DNA of 64,000 bases, from assembly GCA_963513935.1 (NCBI GenBank), contig OY740765.1:123323362-123387361 (forward strand), given 5' to 3'. Each line of letters opens with the position of its first letter. Position 1 is the first letter of the stretch. Origin of the DNA: Aphrophora alni (Eukaryota > Arthropoda > Insecta > Hemiptera > Aphrophoridae). The translations under genes and the position numbers were made by a program. Below are positions 45,080-58,538 of this stretch, piece by piece. Under the pieces are notes generated by a model, which was not told the DNA's origin, did no database searches, and saw nothing but the letters and a program-made list of their open reading frames with translations.

Positions 45080-45420
45080 CAAAGATGCAAAACGAGACAA
45101 AATGCAAATGCAAACTGCAGAGACACAAAACGCAAACGGCGAAGAGCGGTTCAAGCTGTCTTCACTACGCGACAGCTCCCGGACGATTAAAAATCGTCTA
45201 GTTTGAAAGTGTGCATAAGGTCACGTAGGCCACTGAGCCGCAGGACGACCCGGCCCCGGGGCACTAGACGGCTGCAACACGACTAAAAACCGTACCCGGG
45301 TTGAAACCGTGCAATGTGAAAGGCCTCGTACTCTTTATCAGTCGACTGAAAAAAATTAACCGTCCAATTTTTTCCCGGCCGGGTGAAATCGTATAGTGTA
45401 AAAAGCTTATTACTATGGTA
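45080..45420. repeat. GC-richer patch with three degenerate repeats
   Basis: Stands out from its AT-rich neighbours. Motifs of the form CGAnTRAAAAnCGT followed by a TGAAA-GTG segment recur at about 45183, 45281 and 45343; GACGATT…AATCGTC is palindromic. Resembles part of a non-coding DNA transposon, without a provable boundary. Confidence 0.45.
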
Positions 45421-47330
45421 AGTAACTTATTTTGAAGATGTTTAAATATGTATAAGACTGTAAAAGTATTGCTACACAAAGTAGGTTTTATGTAATTTTG
45501 TATTTTCTGACACTAATATATATATATATATATTTTATATTCTGGCAATTATATATTATTACCTCATTTTAGTTTTTTTTTCTTCTGACATTTATTACTC
45601 ATTCTTAACAATTTTAAACGAATAGGCCTGAGATGAAAAGAAAACAAATAAAAGGTTAACTGTAACTGTGTGAAATGGACTGAAGCGATTTACTACTTTG
45701 GATGTCAGGTACGGAACATGTTTAGTTTCATTGTTTTTATTTTATAAAAAAAAAATAATAAATTTATAACTGTTTACATTATAAACGTAAAGAAGAGAGT
45801 GATTTAATGTTTTAGTAAGTTATTAGATTTATAATTTTTTTTTGGTTTATTTTAGAAAATAAAAATTTAGAACAAGTGTTCCTTTCAGTATTTTGGTTAA
45901 AGTTTGAAAATAAAATACATGGATTTACAAAATTGGAGAAAGTCGGAAATTTATTGACATATTTTGAAACATTGTGGAGATAATATAAAAAAGAAAATTT
46001 CAAATTTGAAGTAGAAAACATTATTCCAAAGCCAATATTATGTCAATGCAGAATTCACGTTATGCTTTTGACAAACATTTTTTAAACAATAATTATTTAA
46101 TTCTAAGTTGTGTGTTGAACAAACAGAATATTGTACATCATTTGCTCGTAATAGTTTATTAGTAGCAAGCAAATATCTTATATTTGTGTATTAATACGGG
46201 TTAAAATTCAAAATTCAAAATTAGGTTATGCAAACCTAAGTTGTACGTTACGTTAAAACATAAATGAGTCTGTAGTAACATTAGGTATAAACAAAGTCCC
46301 AAAGTATTGTTTTGGCAGAAAATCGTTTTAGTAAATACTAAATAAAATAATAATTTTATACGTAAATACGTAAATAACCTTATAAAGGATATCTAGAACT
46401 CATACATTTTGTAAAAGAACAATAATGAACAACATTTTTTTATATTAATGAAATGTTAGTTCTAGTATTTTATATTGAGCTTATCTGTGAGATGGTGCAC
46501 TTAGAATAATAATAGCCTAGACTTAAAAAACTCACAAATATATGTATAATAAAATTAGTAAACGTGTTCCAGCGACAAATGTTAGTTGTTTAAATTATTA
46601 TAAATAGTTATGGTTTGGAATTGTCGACATTGAAAATCTTGTTTAAACATATAAAATTACTTTTTATTTAGCCTATTATTATTGACAAAAAATGAGACTT
46701 AGTAACATATTTATATTACCTATTTACCCTGCATCCAATGCTAGCTAGGGTATAGATTAAAAATAACACAGTTATTAAGTCATATATAGGATTAAAGCAA
46801 TAAATTCTTCACCATGGATGAAAATATTTTCATCTTTTTAACATATGAAATTTGGATTTTTACAATTTTACCAGTTTTTCCTTAATTGAAATTTTAATTG
46901 TTTACAAATTAAATTCCAAAAACTACAGTGAAGTCGGCTACTATTCTCATTTGTCATGAAATATAATAAAACTACATTTTTTACATTTTATAAATAGTAA
47001 ATCAGAACAATACCATTAACTCTGCCGCTATGTATAGGCGTGCCGTGACACCCACAACCTCCTCAGAAGAACACCATAAAATATTACTATTTAAAAATTC
47101 ATGAAAAACAAAAAAAAACCGTATATGAATATTTAATTTTATAGTATATTAGCAGTTGATATTCATTAATTTAATTAATTAATACAATGGTCAAAATCCA
47201 TGAAAAACAAAAATGTTGAAACTGTCGACGGAAAAAAATTTAGTACCACACATGGTTTTCAAATATCAATTTCCTTTTAAAAAATTCGCAATATGCCGAT
47301 ATTGACTGAATATACATTGTATTGCAGGCG
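45421..47330. other. AT-rich gene-free stretch
   Basis: Short TA run at about 45520-45536 and otherwise unassigned sequence. The 69-codon minus frame at 45812-46021 has no protein-like content. Confidence 0.45.
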
Positions 47331-47399
47331 AATTAAAAAAGGGCCCAAGTCGCCTAGGCGCTCACACGTGAAAATCCTGCACACGCGTTTGCCGCTATT

Positions 47400-48140
47400 C
47401 TCAGGCGTCAATAAACGTAAATTAAGGGAAATGGTTTGCATTTTGTAAACAATAAATAATATTGGGGGCGTATTAATCCGAACCATACCATATAGACTAC
47501 CGGTACATTCAGGCGATATTAAATGTAAATAGAGCGGCAAGTTATACTATTTATAAGCAGCAAATAAGAGTTTAAACATTTAGGGTGTAGGCCCATTTCA
47601 ATATAGATCCGAATCACAGCATGATGTTGGCAACTATAATTAGGCTTCACTAAATGTAAATAAAGGGACATCATTTGGATAAATTTTAAACAGAAAATAA
47701 AAATACCTATATTTAGGGCGTAGCCCCTATTGCAAATAAATCCGAATCTTACCATGTAGGCTATCAGTTCATTCGGGATTCATAAAATGTAAATAGAGCA
47801 TAGCGCCTACTTTATGTTAGTATATAATATAAGCACACGAGTTTACAGAATATATATTGTTAACAATATTATGGGCGTAGTCCTAAAGAAATAAAATTCA
47901 AACCATATAACGAATATTGCAGTTTTACTTAGACATCATAAAGATAAATAAAGCGCCTTAGTTTACAGCATATATGCCGTTAACAATATTTGGTGCGTAC
48001 CCCTACACGAAATAATTTTTAAACCATATAAAGAATAATATATACATCATGACATGTAAATAAAGCCATGCTGTAGTTTATAAACACTAAATAACAATTT
48101 GTAATTTGGAGTGTAGGTCTTTCCATATTACGTTTTAATA
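47400..48140. repeat. Degenerate tandem array, period about 117-156 bp
   Basis: Six units can be aligned on a GGGYGTAGKCC-like motif (about 47467, 47584, 47717, 47873, 47993, 48110), each followed by ATCCGAA or TTCAAACC and preceded by a GTAAATAAAG-type element. Units are strongly diverged from each other. Confidence 0.75.
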
Positions 48141-48489
48141 AATCACGGAATAGAAAAAGATTGTATCATCTAAAAGCTACGAAATGGAGAAAACTACAAG
48201 TCAATACTTAAACATTGTTGCCAAATTGATAGACGCAACAGTACACTACTTTAGTTATTCTGTATATTAATGAAAATATACAACGTCGATTGCGGCGACT
48301 CTGTCGGAAGAACACGGAACTATGAAATGTATATAATTTACTAATTTGCTATCATTTACGCGTCCACCAAAATAGTTTCTACATGTTATATAGTCCGAAA
48401 AAATAATTAGAAATAAGATATGATATTTTGCTAAGCTACCTTATATCCTATAGGACAAACGTACTTATTAAAATATCACATTAGTTCAC

Positions 48490-48640
48490 GACATAATTAT
48501 TTAACATGGGGTTGTAAAGCTGCGTCCTTATACGGACGCAACTTTACAACCGGACGCAACTTTAAATGTAAAATCCTTTAACATGGACGCACCAATGATA
48601 TAAAAGTGTATATATATATATATATATGTAATAATTTAAC
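48490..48640 (+). repeat. GGACGCA-repeat module plus TA run, copy D
   Basis: TGCGTCC then GGACGCA at about 48521-48541, 48554 and 48587, then CAATGATATAAAAGTGTA and a TA run ending about 48626. It is next to BTB copy B in the same relative arrangement as module A and BTB copy A. Confidence 0.78.
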
Positions 48641-48829
48641 TACAGACTATTTCATTCTTTTTCTATCATAAAAGACCTAAACACATTTACTTGTTATGTT
48701 TCAGGTTCTCAGTTTTATGACATGGAAAAGGAAACTGATCCAAGAGGTTTATAACCCGAACAATCAACATCCATCAGTGAATCACTTCGAATTTACGAAT
48801 CTATGACTGTTAATACTTTATCTCAACAA

Positions 48830-49419
48830 ATTGAATGGTTGGTTAATGATGGTATACTCATGGTAACTTTAGGCACAACATGTGAAGGCATGGTAACATG
48901 ATTTAGAGAAGCAATAGGTGCATTTGGAACTATTTTGGTAATTAAAGGTGCAGACTGGAATTATTTTAAAGTATCAAAAGTGGCTAACATTAATAGACGG
49001 GAAAGGTAAATTGGCTTCTAAACTTTTTCTTTGAGCAGTACTTCTCCGTTTTCCATTGTTACGTGACGATTTATCACCTGATACTGAAGAATCAGAATGG
49101 TATTCCACAGATGAAATTTGCTTTAAAGTTGTTTGAGAAGGTGAAGTACTCGATGGTGAAGATTGAGTGATTGGAGGAGCTTTCCATGTTGGTTTTTTTG
49201 TTGCTTGTCTCTTCATCCATTGTTATCTTCTGTATTATTAGAGAGTTCTATCATCTCCAACGATTTAGCTGCTGAGAGAAAAGCTCCCAACTTATAGTAA
49301 GAAAAAAATGACTTCACCCCTATACATATAATCCAACATTGCTTTTAACTCATGATAGGTCACATTCTTTAATATCAATATAGAATGTTTTCATAAAGTT
49401 GGCTTTGGCTGAACAATGC
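48830..49419 (-). pseudogene. BTB-domain exon, copy B (decayed)
   Basis: On the minus strand the exon follows CTTTTGCAG (boundary 49419) and starts like copy A (GCATTGTTCAGCC). The BTB part is shifted by small indels, but the following linker is an open frame (49216-48974) reading MKRQATKKPTWKAPPITQSS and on to RRSTAQRKSLEANLPFP, matching the broken linker of copy A. The shared sequence continues upstream into the intron tail (AACACAATTTGTTACTTTT), so the duplication was made at DNA level and not through a processed transcript. Function as for copy A; this copy is also unlikely to be functional. Confidence 0.75.
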
Positions 49420-49543
49420 CTGCAAAAGTAACAAATTGTGTTAAAAATTAAACAATATTATATGTTATCGAGAAGGAAATAATGTAAAATTCAGTAGTGA
49501 CACATAGTAGTCAAATTTGCACTAAATGATATCTATAGATTGA

Positions 49544-50254
49544 AATAGGTTGATCGACGATTTCAAACTTGGAATTACATAAACAAATATATTCTGTTTG
49601 TACAAAACTCCACTTTACTTTTCATGAAAAAAATGATGGTTTAATATTGCAATGTGTAAACATCAATTTTACCATTTTTTGAGTAATCTGTAGATATTTA
49701 ATGGTATATAATTTTAATTTATATAATTACTGTGTAGTTATTAAAATCTTACATTTCATTTATTTTCTTATATTTAATTAATCCTTTTGTAGAAACACTT
49801 GGTTACAAGCATGTTTAGTTTTAGGTTATAAATCCACAGATTTACATTAGCATCTTTATGTTAGAATGTTTTTAATGTGAAATCATTTAATTATTAGGAA
49901 CATTTTTTTTGGGATTTATGTATTGAGAATTTAATTAAATTACAGAGGAAAAAATCAGGTTGTATAGAGTTTACTCCGGTATTGCTATTATACCAACAGC
50001 CATTTCTATAGGTCGTTTTCTGCCCCCTTCCCCCATTGGTGGTTTTGAATTTTTGAGGTTGGCTCACATTTTCAACTTGCTCAGTTCCCTTGATTCATTC
50101 TATTATACCATAGACACTTTCATATAGAAGGCTGTGATATCTCTGTGCTAAAAACAAATATTTTTTATAACTTTTAGACATAATCAATTTAATTAGTGGA
50201 ACATGAAAAATAAATGAATAAACGTTGTCTTTGATACATGACATGTAATTACAA
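49544..50254 (+). repeat. 0.7-kb repeat, copy 2 (partner 34612-35336)
   Basis: Near-identical to 34612-35336, ending at ACATGTAATTACAA, where the two diverge. It lies about 125 bp beyond BTB copy B. Confidence 0.9.
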
Positions 50255-51727
50255 TGGAACTATGCAAATAAAAGTAACTATATAGTTAAAAATGAATTTG
50301 GAAATTTTTGGCTGAATTAAGAAAAATTCTCTGAGAGTTTTATCGATGCAACTTACAGTATCTTCAAGGTAGGATTGTGTCTGGGGTGGAGAGGGGCGCA
50401 ACACTTCATTTGTTCCGTTTTCTTTCAGCAGTACAACCAGAATAAAAAAATATAGACCTCAAATGCTTTTGTGTAAATGCCTACCGTACTTTCGTTTCCT
50501 TTATCGGTGTAAATAAGAATAAAATGTTTACAAAATTAAACTTTTAAGAATTAAATTGTACTTAAACTTTAAGAATTAAATGTATGCAGTAATTTGTATA
50601 CCTAGTTTTCTTGGAATGGGTTGTACCATCAAGTCAGGTTAGGGAAACAAGGAGAAGGGTGGACACGCCCATTACACCAGACACACTCCTAGTCTGAGGG
50701 TACTGTAATTTATGAGATCTTGCACACTACCTACTAGTATGTACAAATCTCTCGTTAACTAGTTCTATGATAGCATCTGAAATACCTGTTGATTTTTAAC
50801 GCTAAACAAAATAATTGTAGTGTCTAGAGTAAATAAATTATATGTCTACTCGACTCTGGTAGAATATGAAAAATCCCTCTAAAAATGTTTGATTTCCCAT
50901 TAAAAACTGTTGAAGATAGAAAAATATTTTAAATTGGGATAATATTTAGTTTTCAATCCTTTTTAAAATTACTTTCAATTTGACCTACTCAAAATGTAGG
51001 ATGGGTATTTCTAAAATAGTCTTGTGGTATATTGTTTTAAATTACTATTTCATTACTGATTACTTATTTACTTGTTTTGTATTTATATCATTATCATAGC
51101 CAAGAGAAAATAATATAAAAATCACACATTTCAGATATTTTATGCCTCCATTAGGAAGTGATTGGGATAAAACTTATAATAAAAATGTTTGGTTTCATGT
51201 GACCATATAATTTACCATTTGAAATTAAACCCTAGTCTTTTGATTTTGGAATGGCATGAATCCAAAATCTGTAAGAACGTCATTAATTAGAACCTGATCA
51301 TGTCGATTTTGGGTACACAATGCATACTTTGTGACAAACAATACACAAGAGCTGCATCAATTGGCAGAACTTAATCGAGACTGGTCACATCATTACATGG
51401 AATAGAAAATTTCCTTCAGTAGTCAGATTAAAGAAACCTGCTCATACATTTTGACTTTTTAGACCAACATCAGTATGGATCTTTACGAAGTCCTTATACA
51501 ATAAATTTATAATTTGAGGTGCTATCTGCTGAAGGTAATCGCTTGTCCTTTTTTAAATCATTTCCAGTACCTCAGTTCAAATACTCAAAAACCTAGGTAG
51601 AACTAAAGAATCCTTTGCCAGGTGGATGGTTAAACACTCTATTGTATTAAATTAATATTCCATTTCCTAACATTAATTCCAACATTTCATCTTCATAAAA
51701 TCAGGTACAGCAGTCCATTTTAAGAAC
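50255..51727. other. No recognisable gene
   Basis: AT-rich. A stretch near 51290-51600 reads almost open in places on both strands but matches nothing recognisable. Confidence 0.4.
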
Positions 51728-54700
51728 TTAACCCTTAGCACGCTGAATAACAATTTAGGCTATTTACTCATAACGTGCTATTAGGAAAAAAAAATTTTTT
51801 TGTAATTGTTTATTAAAATTCTATTTGATTTTGGGTTCTTACAGATATATTTGGTAAAAAAAAATGTATATTGGCTTTAAAATTATTTTTTTATTTCTTT
51901 TACAAATTAAAACAAGAAAAAAAACTTAATTTCACATTTTTTACCACCCTATGAAACAGATTATTTATTTTTTTTAAATTTACAAATAAATCATATTAAT
52001 TTTTTTTTTTATATAAAAGTAGGCCTACTATTTAGTTCAAAATAACCTGAATTTAATCAAACAAATAAATTTTACTAAAAAAAGATTTTGAGAAAAATCA
52101 ACATACCGTATCAAAAATATCTTTCTACTCCTCATAATAATTACCTACATTCAGGACATCAAAAAAATTACTGATATAGACTAAATATACATATAAACAC
52201 ACAAACAATATTTGCCGATAATACTATGTCCATAGAAACTGTCTATATTTCGAAATGTATTCTGTAGTTGAAAAAGATGCATTCATTATTTCATTGATAA
52301 ATTGATCAAATCCATGGTAGTCGGGGTTTGCCATTTTTATAACTAGCATATTTTACACAAAATAAAAATGTATATTATAACCTAAAATATAAATAATACG
52401 GCCTAAAGAAATCAACAATGAACAGCTATAGCAGTGATAAAGCTGACAAATCATTTCACAACTGACAGTCGTAGCTTACTAGAACGAGAAATCATGGTAT
52501 ACGCGTTGGGGCAGAGCACAAAATGGCGCCTGGTTGCTATAACAACCAAATACAGTCCAACGACAGGTGATTGAAAACAAATACCGTAGTGGGAGTGTCA
52601 CTTTACACCAATAGGACATTTCCCTGCACTCTATTGGGCTTTAAACGAATTAAAAATACCTGCAGAAGTCAAATAGTGTTGAATCGAGATATACCGTCAT
52701 ACGCGTTACTAGTCAAATTGACGGTTACGTGAAATCCAGCCATACGCGTTGAAACAGTGCGATGTTTGGTTTCACCCGTTTATTACTTCTTTTTGGACGT
52801 TATTTACAACAGAAGGTTGTAAAAGGGAAATTGAACTAATTGCTATGCAATTCAAATAAACCCTTAATTTTATTCAAGTCCCACCTTGGGAGAACTGCTT
52901 GATAAATTATTTATTAACGTCCTTATTAGGCCAAACAACACAATGCTCCAAGAATATAATACTGTCTTTAGTATTTATTCTTATATATTAGGAATCACTT
53001 TAAAATTCCTTAAATACTTTTATTATTTAATCAAAACTAGCTCTTTTTTCTCTTATTGCTATAACTTTAAAACTTACTCTCAGGGAGTGTCATTTGAAAG
53101 AGTTATTTTGCAGAATCTATTTAAAATGGTGAAATTTATGAGAGCACAAATTATTTTAAAAAACACACTTAATTTTAAACTGAAAACAACATAGGGTTAG
53201 TTTAAAATCCACACAACACAATGTTATCCTGAAATAAAATTTATATTTTAATTAAAATTCCTTTTTTAATTCTTTATATTAATCAAGATTTTAATTTATA
53301 AAATTTCTTAACTTGATATAACTATAACTTTTCTTGGCTTTAAAACATCTTACAAGAATTCAACATAAATATCAATGACTATTATCTCTCTAATTATTAT
53401 TAAAATGAATATATCTTTACTTATTATTAAAATCAAACTTACTTTAAAATTAAAAACACATTGACTTTAAAAAGTACATAATATATAAAATAAAAAAGAA
53501 TTTAAGTTTGATAATTTTCCCCAGAAATTTTTAAAATTTATATTTTATTTCAAAGCGAATATTTATTCAAAATCGTAACTGTGATACCTTGTGAACATAT
53601 TTATAGCTTTTTTCGGCTCCTGTAAGGCAATGCTGATTACAGTTGTTCTGGTGAAAGTTGAAGTCTAGTTGATGTCAGCTAGCAGTCCTCAGTTACGTTG
53701 AAATCGGTTGTGCTGTTGTTAAAGTTGAATGATTACAGATTGAAGATCTTGTAGTCAAGAAGTTTAAAGATGAAGTCCAAGTTTGAATCAGTGTGGTGTC
53801 TGTTGTATCTTGCTATACCATTTGAAGTGCCAGGTCGCTTCCAATAAAACAATCGGTATAGCCTAGTGCTGATCACATAAAGATGATTGTAGATGACTCT
53901 CCTCCTGGTGCTAGTTAGAGTTGTTCTCTTACTAGGAGCTTGATCAAGACTTGTTCTCCATCTAGGAGCTGTATCAAGACTGAAGAAAAGTTCTGTTGAA
54001 ATGGACCTCCCAAACCTTTTCCCTGTTCCATGGTACCAATTTCTCTGAACATTTCCCTTTCATTTATGACGTTTAAAGTTGATTAATTTGGTTTATTTCT
54101 TCAAGATTTTGCTTTAGTTAGTTTTTATTATAACCCTTTTGGTTATTTTAATGTTTGTTTTACTTTAATTAGTTGTTGATTAACTAATTTTTATTTAGTT
54201 TATTTGAAAATAGGTTGCCACCACTGCATTTGCAAAATCCAAACACTTGACTCCTCCCCTATTGTGTGGTAGGGGTTTCTACAGGTTGATTCCTGTACTG
54301 TCTGACTTTCTGGAATTTAATTTGTACACTTTCTTGAAAATTCCCATATCTCTGGTTCTAACAGGAATTCTGGAAATCTGTAAATGTCATTTTGTTCCTC
54401 TTGACTTCTAGATTCCATACAACTTTGATTTAAAGTTATAGGATCATAACTTTCTAAGATATACCCTTTTTCGTTTTTCATGATTTTTTTCTTTGACCAA
54501 CTTTTGATCGGTTCCGAATTTCTTAATTCTTCTTTTTGGTTTTTGTAGCCTCTGCCTTAGAAATGAAGGAATTCTTTACTTTTTCATTTATTTTCATTTT
54601 CTGATAAGTTATTCATTGTTAAACTTTGTCGATTTTTAGATGGTCAAAACCTCCCCAAAATTAATTATATATGTACTTATTTTGGTATCATTATATTATG

Positions 54701-55269
54701 TCACATATCCTTAACCTATTTCCATTATAAAAATTTTAACTTATTATCTAGACAAAATTTTAGTTTTTTGTCTATGCATATTTTTTGCAATAACTATTAA
54801 ACTATTCGGGTTAATAAACATTTTCTTGTATTTCCTATGCTAACCAGTTATTCTATATCATAATATATTTTTATATTCAAATTTTAAACAATTTAAAATT
54901 TAACATAGGAAATTGCACGTGAATTATTTTTTGTAACAAGTTGAATCAGATTATTTATTTCAGTCTGGACCTGTAATATCACGTGATCAACCGAGCTATT
55001 GTTCTCAGTCAACCTGTCGGCTCATGTTAGGTAGCCCCATCCCACTTCCCTTGCACTTTGGATGTTTCATTTATTAATGAACTTGACAAAACTTTTATAA
55101 TTCTACTTTCCTTCATATTAAACTAATTTTTTCTGTACACATTATTAATTATTTATGAATATTACCATTTATTTATGTATTCTTGCTATTTATTATATTT
55201 TAACTAAAATTTTGTTTTTGGAACGATTTTGGTGAAAAACCCAAACCGTTTCAGCGTGCTAAGGGTTGA
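51728..55269. mobile_element. Non-autonomous piggyBac-type element, 3.5 kb
   Basis: Inverted termini CCCTTAGCACGCTGAA at 51732-51747 and its complement at 55250-55265 (16 of 16). The left flank is TTAA (51728-51731) and the right flank TTGA (55266-55269), a one-base change from TTAA. Inside are three ATACGCGTT motifs (52499, 52699, 52742) and a 30-bp duplication (53921-53980). No transposase frame found. Confidence 0.82.
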
Positions 55270-55960
55270 GTTTTTGCAATGGGTTGATCCTATTGCACTG
55301 CGGATGATGTGCAAGTTATTTCCAAAGTTATTGCCTCCCTAAATCACACAGACTTATATGTGCGTCATCCGTATGTAACAGGCAACTAGATGCCATAAGC
55401 TAATGACGCACAAGTTAGTCCATTTTTTTTCTGTGAAGTATGTTTAAAAATAAATATTCCAGCTTTATTTTATGATGTTATAGTAGTTATATACTAAATT
55501 CAATGAGTTTTTAGTTTTAAAAATCAGCACCTGTGAAATGATAGTGTTTTGCGCCAGCAGTGAATGTCTTAATAAGTGCCAAGCTTTATTGAGATTGTAT
55601 CAGTAGTTTCCGAAGGACAGAATTTCTTTAATTAATACAAGTATGTTCCAAAATGAGAATAAAAAATTTTGTGGTCTAGAATCTTACTTTTTTTTTAAAC
55701 AATATACTTCTATAAAGATAATAATTCTGCTGAATGTATAGATGATATGGAGGGGTCAGAGCAACAACCAACCAAGTCTAAAAAAGTAACAACTGAGAAA
55801 AATTGAGTTAAAGTTAAAAACTCATAACTTTTACACCCTTTGAACTATGAAAAATTTTTTTTTTTTACTTAAGTAGTTGAAATCCATAGAAAAATTTTGG
55901 TTCAAGAAAATTGTTATTGGGAATAATGGATTTTTTTTAAATTAACAAGCAAACTTTTTT
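55270..55960. other. No gene seen
   Basis: Unassigned sequence with a weak inverted pair around GATGATGTGC (55303) and GCGTCATC (55363). Confidence 0.35.
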
Positions 55961-56031
55961 TGTGGACTTGGTTGGATGTTGCACTGAACGTTTTTCAGCT
56001 CTTGGCTTTGCAATATCCAACCGACTCCACA
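55961..56031. repeat. Hairpin with 23-base arms
   Basis: TGTGGACTTGGTTGGATGTTG (21 nt cited in part) pairs with the segment ending GACTCCACA at 56031, few mismatches; a related single arm occurs near 55762. Confidence 0.75.
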
Positions 56032-56821
56032 AAACTTAAATTTGACAAAAAAATTCTATTATATTGCATTATCAAGGTGAAAATATAAAAATTTATTACA
56101 TTGTCATAGTGGCAGAGGATAATAGATTCAATTAATGAACAGTCAAATTTAAAATTCTTATATTGTGCTTTGTTAGTTTTAAAGTATCACTATTAAACCA
56201 GAACCTCGTTAATGTAAGCTTGGAGGTTAATATCCCTTGGTAAACATATTAAATTACCAAGATCATATTCCTCTGTAACATCTTTCAGCGGGTGAAGGTG
56301 AGATTGGCATATCTGTTTTAACAATTTATCAAGATAGTCCATTCAATATATTATGTTTTAATAATGTAAGATTAGACTATACAAAATAAATGGAACGAAT
56401 TTGTTAATAAATAAGTACAACAAGTCGGTGTGGGTATAACAGGTTTTAGGTTTTTCCACTTTCTTTTAATTTTATATTATTTTTTGCAGCATTTTGTAAA
56501 ATTTATACTGTGGAAATATCCTCTTCAGAGTGCTTCAGTAGTAAAACTGATATCTCAGCATGGTGATGTTAAGCAAAATTGAATAAATGAAACACTCATC
56601 AATAGTTCAAGGCAATTCTTATTTTCTCTAAACAAAGCAATTTGAATGGGTACATTTTATAAAAGTCACCCAAAATAATTATTATCATATTTTTGACATA
56701 GTGAACTATATTATATTTTATTTATTTGCATTATACATACACCCTCTAATTATAGTAACCCGACTATTTATATTAGGCAAAGAAAACTCTAATCCTTTTA
56801 TATGCCTTATAAAATGTAATG
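56032..56821. other. No gene seen
   Basis: AT-rich sequence up to the Tigger insertion. Confidence 0.4.
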
Positions 56822-57594
56822 TACAGTAGAACCTCTGTTAACCGGCCTCGGATAATTGGTCCTCGGATTAACCGGCCTATTTCGTAGTGTACTGGTTCGA
56901 TGAGAGTTTCCGAAAATAAATTGTAATTGAAACACCAAAGCGGCGGCGAGTCAAACGACTTTGTCGATAGCGGTATCCCATTGTCGGCGACATAAAAACA
57001 CCGCAGCACATAAGCGGCAATGAGTCAAACAACTTTGTCGATATCGGTATCACATTGTCGGCTGCGTAAAAACACCGCGGCATTGGCACCCGTCGGTATA
57101 GCAGACTTACAAAGGCAAAAACGTTTGATGGGCCGCTTTTTTTTCCACAAATCAATTTAGTATACATTATGGAAAATATAACATTTCTTTTCAGTTTTCT
57201 TCTTGTCTTTGACTGGTTATGATCTACGTACAGTATATTATACAGTAAATAAAAATGAGCGAGTTACGAAAAAGGAAGCGTGTGTTGGTTTGGTTTGAGA
57301 CACGGTTAAATGTGTTAAAAAGACTTGACAGAGGGGAATCTGTAAAAAAGCTTTGTAGTGTTTAATTTTTCATATTTGATGTATAATATATATAACATAA
57401 TATATACGATACATTTATGTACTATAAAATGAGTTGCAATAACATCTTAATTGCATAATTCTTAGCGCTACCTGATTTAAGCTTTCTTTGAACGAAAAAC
57501 TATTTTTTCACGGGAACCTCGGATTAACCGGCCAAACGGGCAACTGGCCCAGGTGTCAGTCCCGACTAGACCGGTTAAGAGGGGTTCTACTGTA
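56822..57594 (+). mobile_element. Tigger/pogo DNA transposon, internally deleted
   Basis: The body 56824-57592 is flanked by TA on both sides. Termini CAGTAGAACCTCTGTTAACCG and the complement of CAGTAGAACCCCTCTTAACCG are the standard Tigger inverted repeats (20 of 22). CCTCGGATTAACCGGCC recurs near both ends. Contains the first 36 codons of a transposase and a 74-bp tandem duplication (about 56940-57087). Confidence 0.95.
57255..57365 (+). pseudogene. Tigger transposase N-terminal fragment (CENP-B-like HTH)
   Basis: ATG AGC GAG… gives MSELRKRKRVLVWFETRLNV then LKRLDRGESVKKLCSV and TAA. It matches the start of the CENP-B/pogo helix-turn-helix domain (RKRK-V-LK-K-IL-RLD-GES-KKL). The rest of the DNA-binding domain and the whole DDE catalytic domain are missing. 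Confidence 0.9.
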
Positions 57595-58538
57595 TTAAGA
57601 TTTTAAAATTAAATAAATTTATCAATAAAAGTAATTAGTGTATTTCAAAGGCAATATAAGCCTTAAAAGCATTACAAAATCAATTGCTGAGTGTTAAGTG
57701 AAAAATACAAATATTTAATTAAAAAAATTATTAATAGAGAAACGTAAATGGTGTGTGTGAAGTGAAACTTGTGCTGTGAACAGAAACTTAGTTATGTAAG
57801 TAATTTGCAATTTCAAATTTTATGTAAGGGAGATCTCAAAATCAATTCATTAATAATAAATCTAAAATAAACTTAAAATTAAATCAATCCCAATAAAACC
57901 AAATCATTACCAGAAACACTAAAATAAACTTTAAATCAAGTCAATAAAACCAAATTATAACCAAACAACTTAAAACCAAACATTTGTAATAAAAGAATAT
58001 AATTTAAAGATTAGAAAGTTCTTTAATATAAATTACCTTATAAACGATTTTTAAATAAGTACCACACAATTTTAAAGGAGCTAGAAAGATGTTTAACTAA
58101 ATCAAAATTAAATAACATTAAAAATAACATTTAATAAATTAAATAAGCACATAAATTTTGAGAATATTTTCATTATGTAAGCAATTGTACATTAGATAAT
58201 TAAATGTTGATAGAGCCTTATACAATATACCTTTAAACTTTTTAATCACGTCTCTTTAATTATTTTAAATATAAGTCTAAAAAATACCTCTCGTGCAAAA
58301 GCGATATAGGTCGAGTCACAAACCTCAGTAGACAGAAGTGTGACAGTACTAAAGGTAGCTTTTGCCCATGAGAAACCTTTTTACCTTCCTGTGTCTACTA
58401 TTCTTCATCATTGAAACCACTATTCCCAGATCTCTGTAGTCACTGCTCTCTTGCAACAGTATAATGAGTAGTTCATATTTTGCACTGATATTAATTTTGA
58501 TAAAACCTATGCTGTTTCATTACCTGGTAACCCTTGTC
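57595..58538. other. AT-rich sequence; possible LINE 3' remainder near 58300-58538
   Basis: Mostly A/T runs with no gene. The part adjoining 58539 may belong to the LINE fragment but is too decayed to read. Confidence 0.35.

Noticed and set aside
48720..49010. Plus-strand frame reading LRIYESMTVNTLSQQIEWL as a separate gene
   Set aside because: It is antisense to the BTB linker region, whose minus-strand reading is supported by comparison with copy A; the plus frame has in-frame stops.
52886..53194. 102-codon frame inside the 51.7-55.3 kb element
   Set aside because: Low-complexity Ile/Tyr/Phe/Lys content typical of random AT-rich sequence.
56773..57167. Two minus-strand open frames in the Tigger region
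   Set aside because: They resemble each other only because of the 74-bp tandem duplication and lie inside non-coding Tigger sequence.
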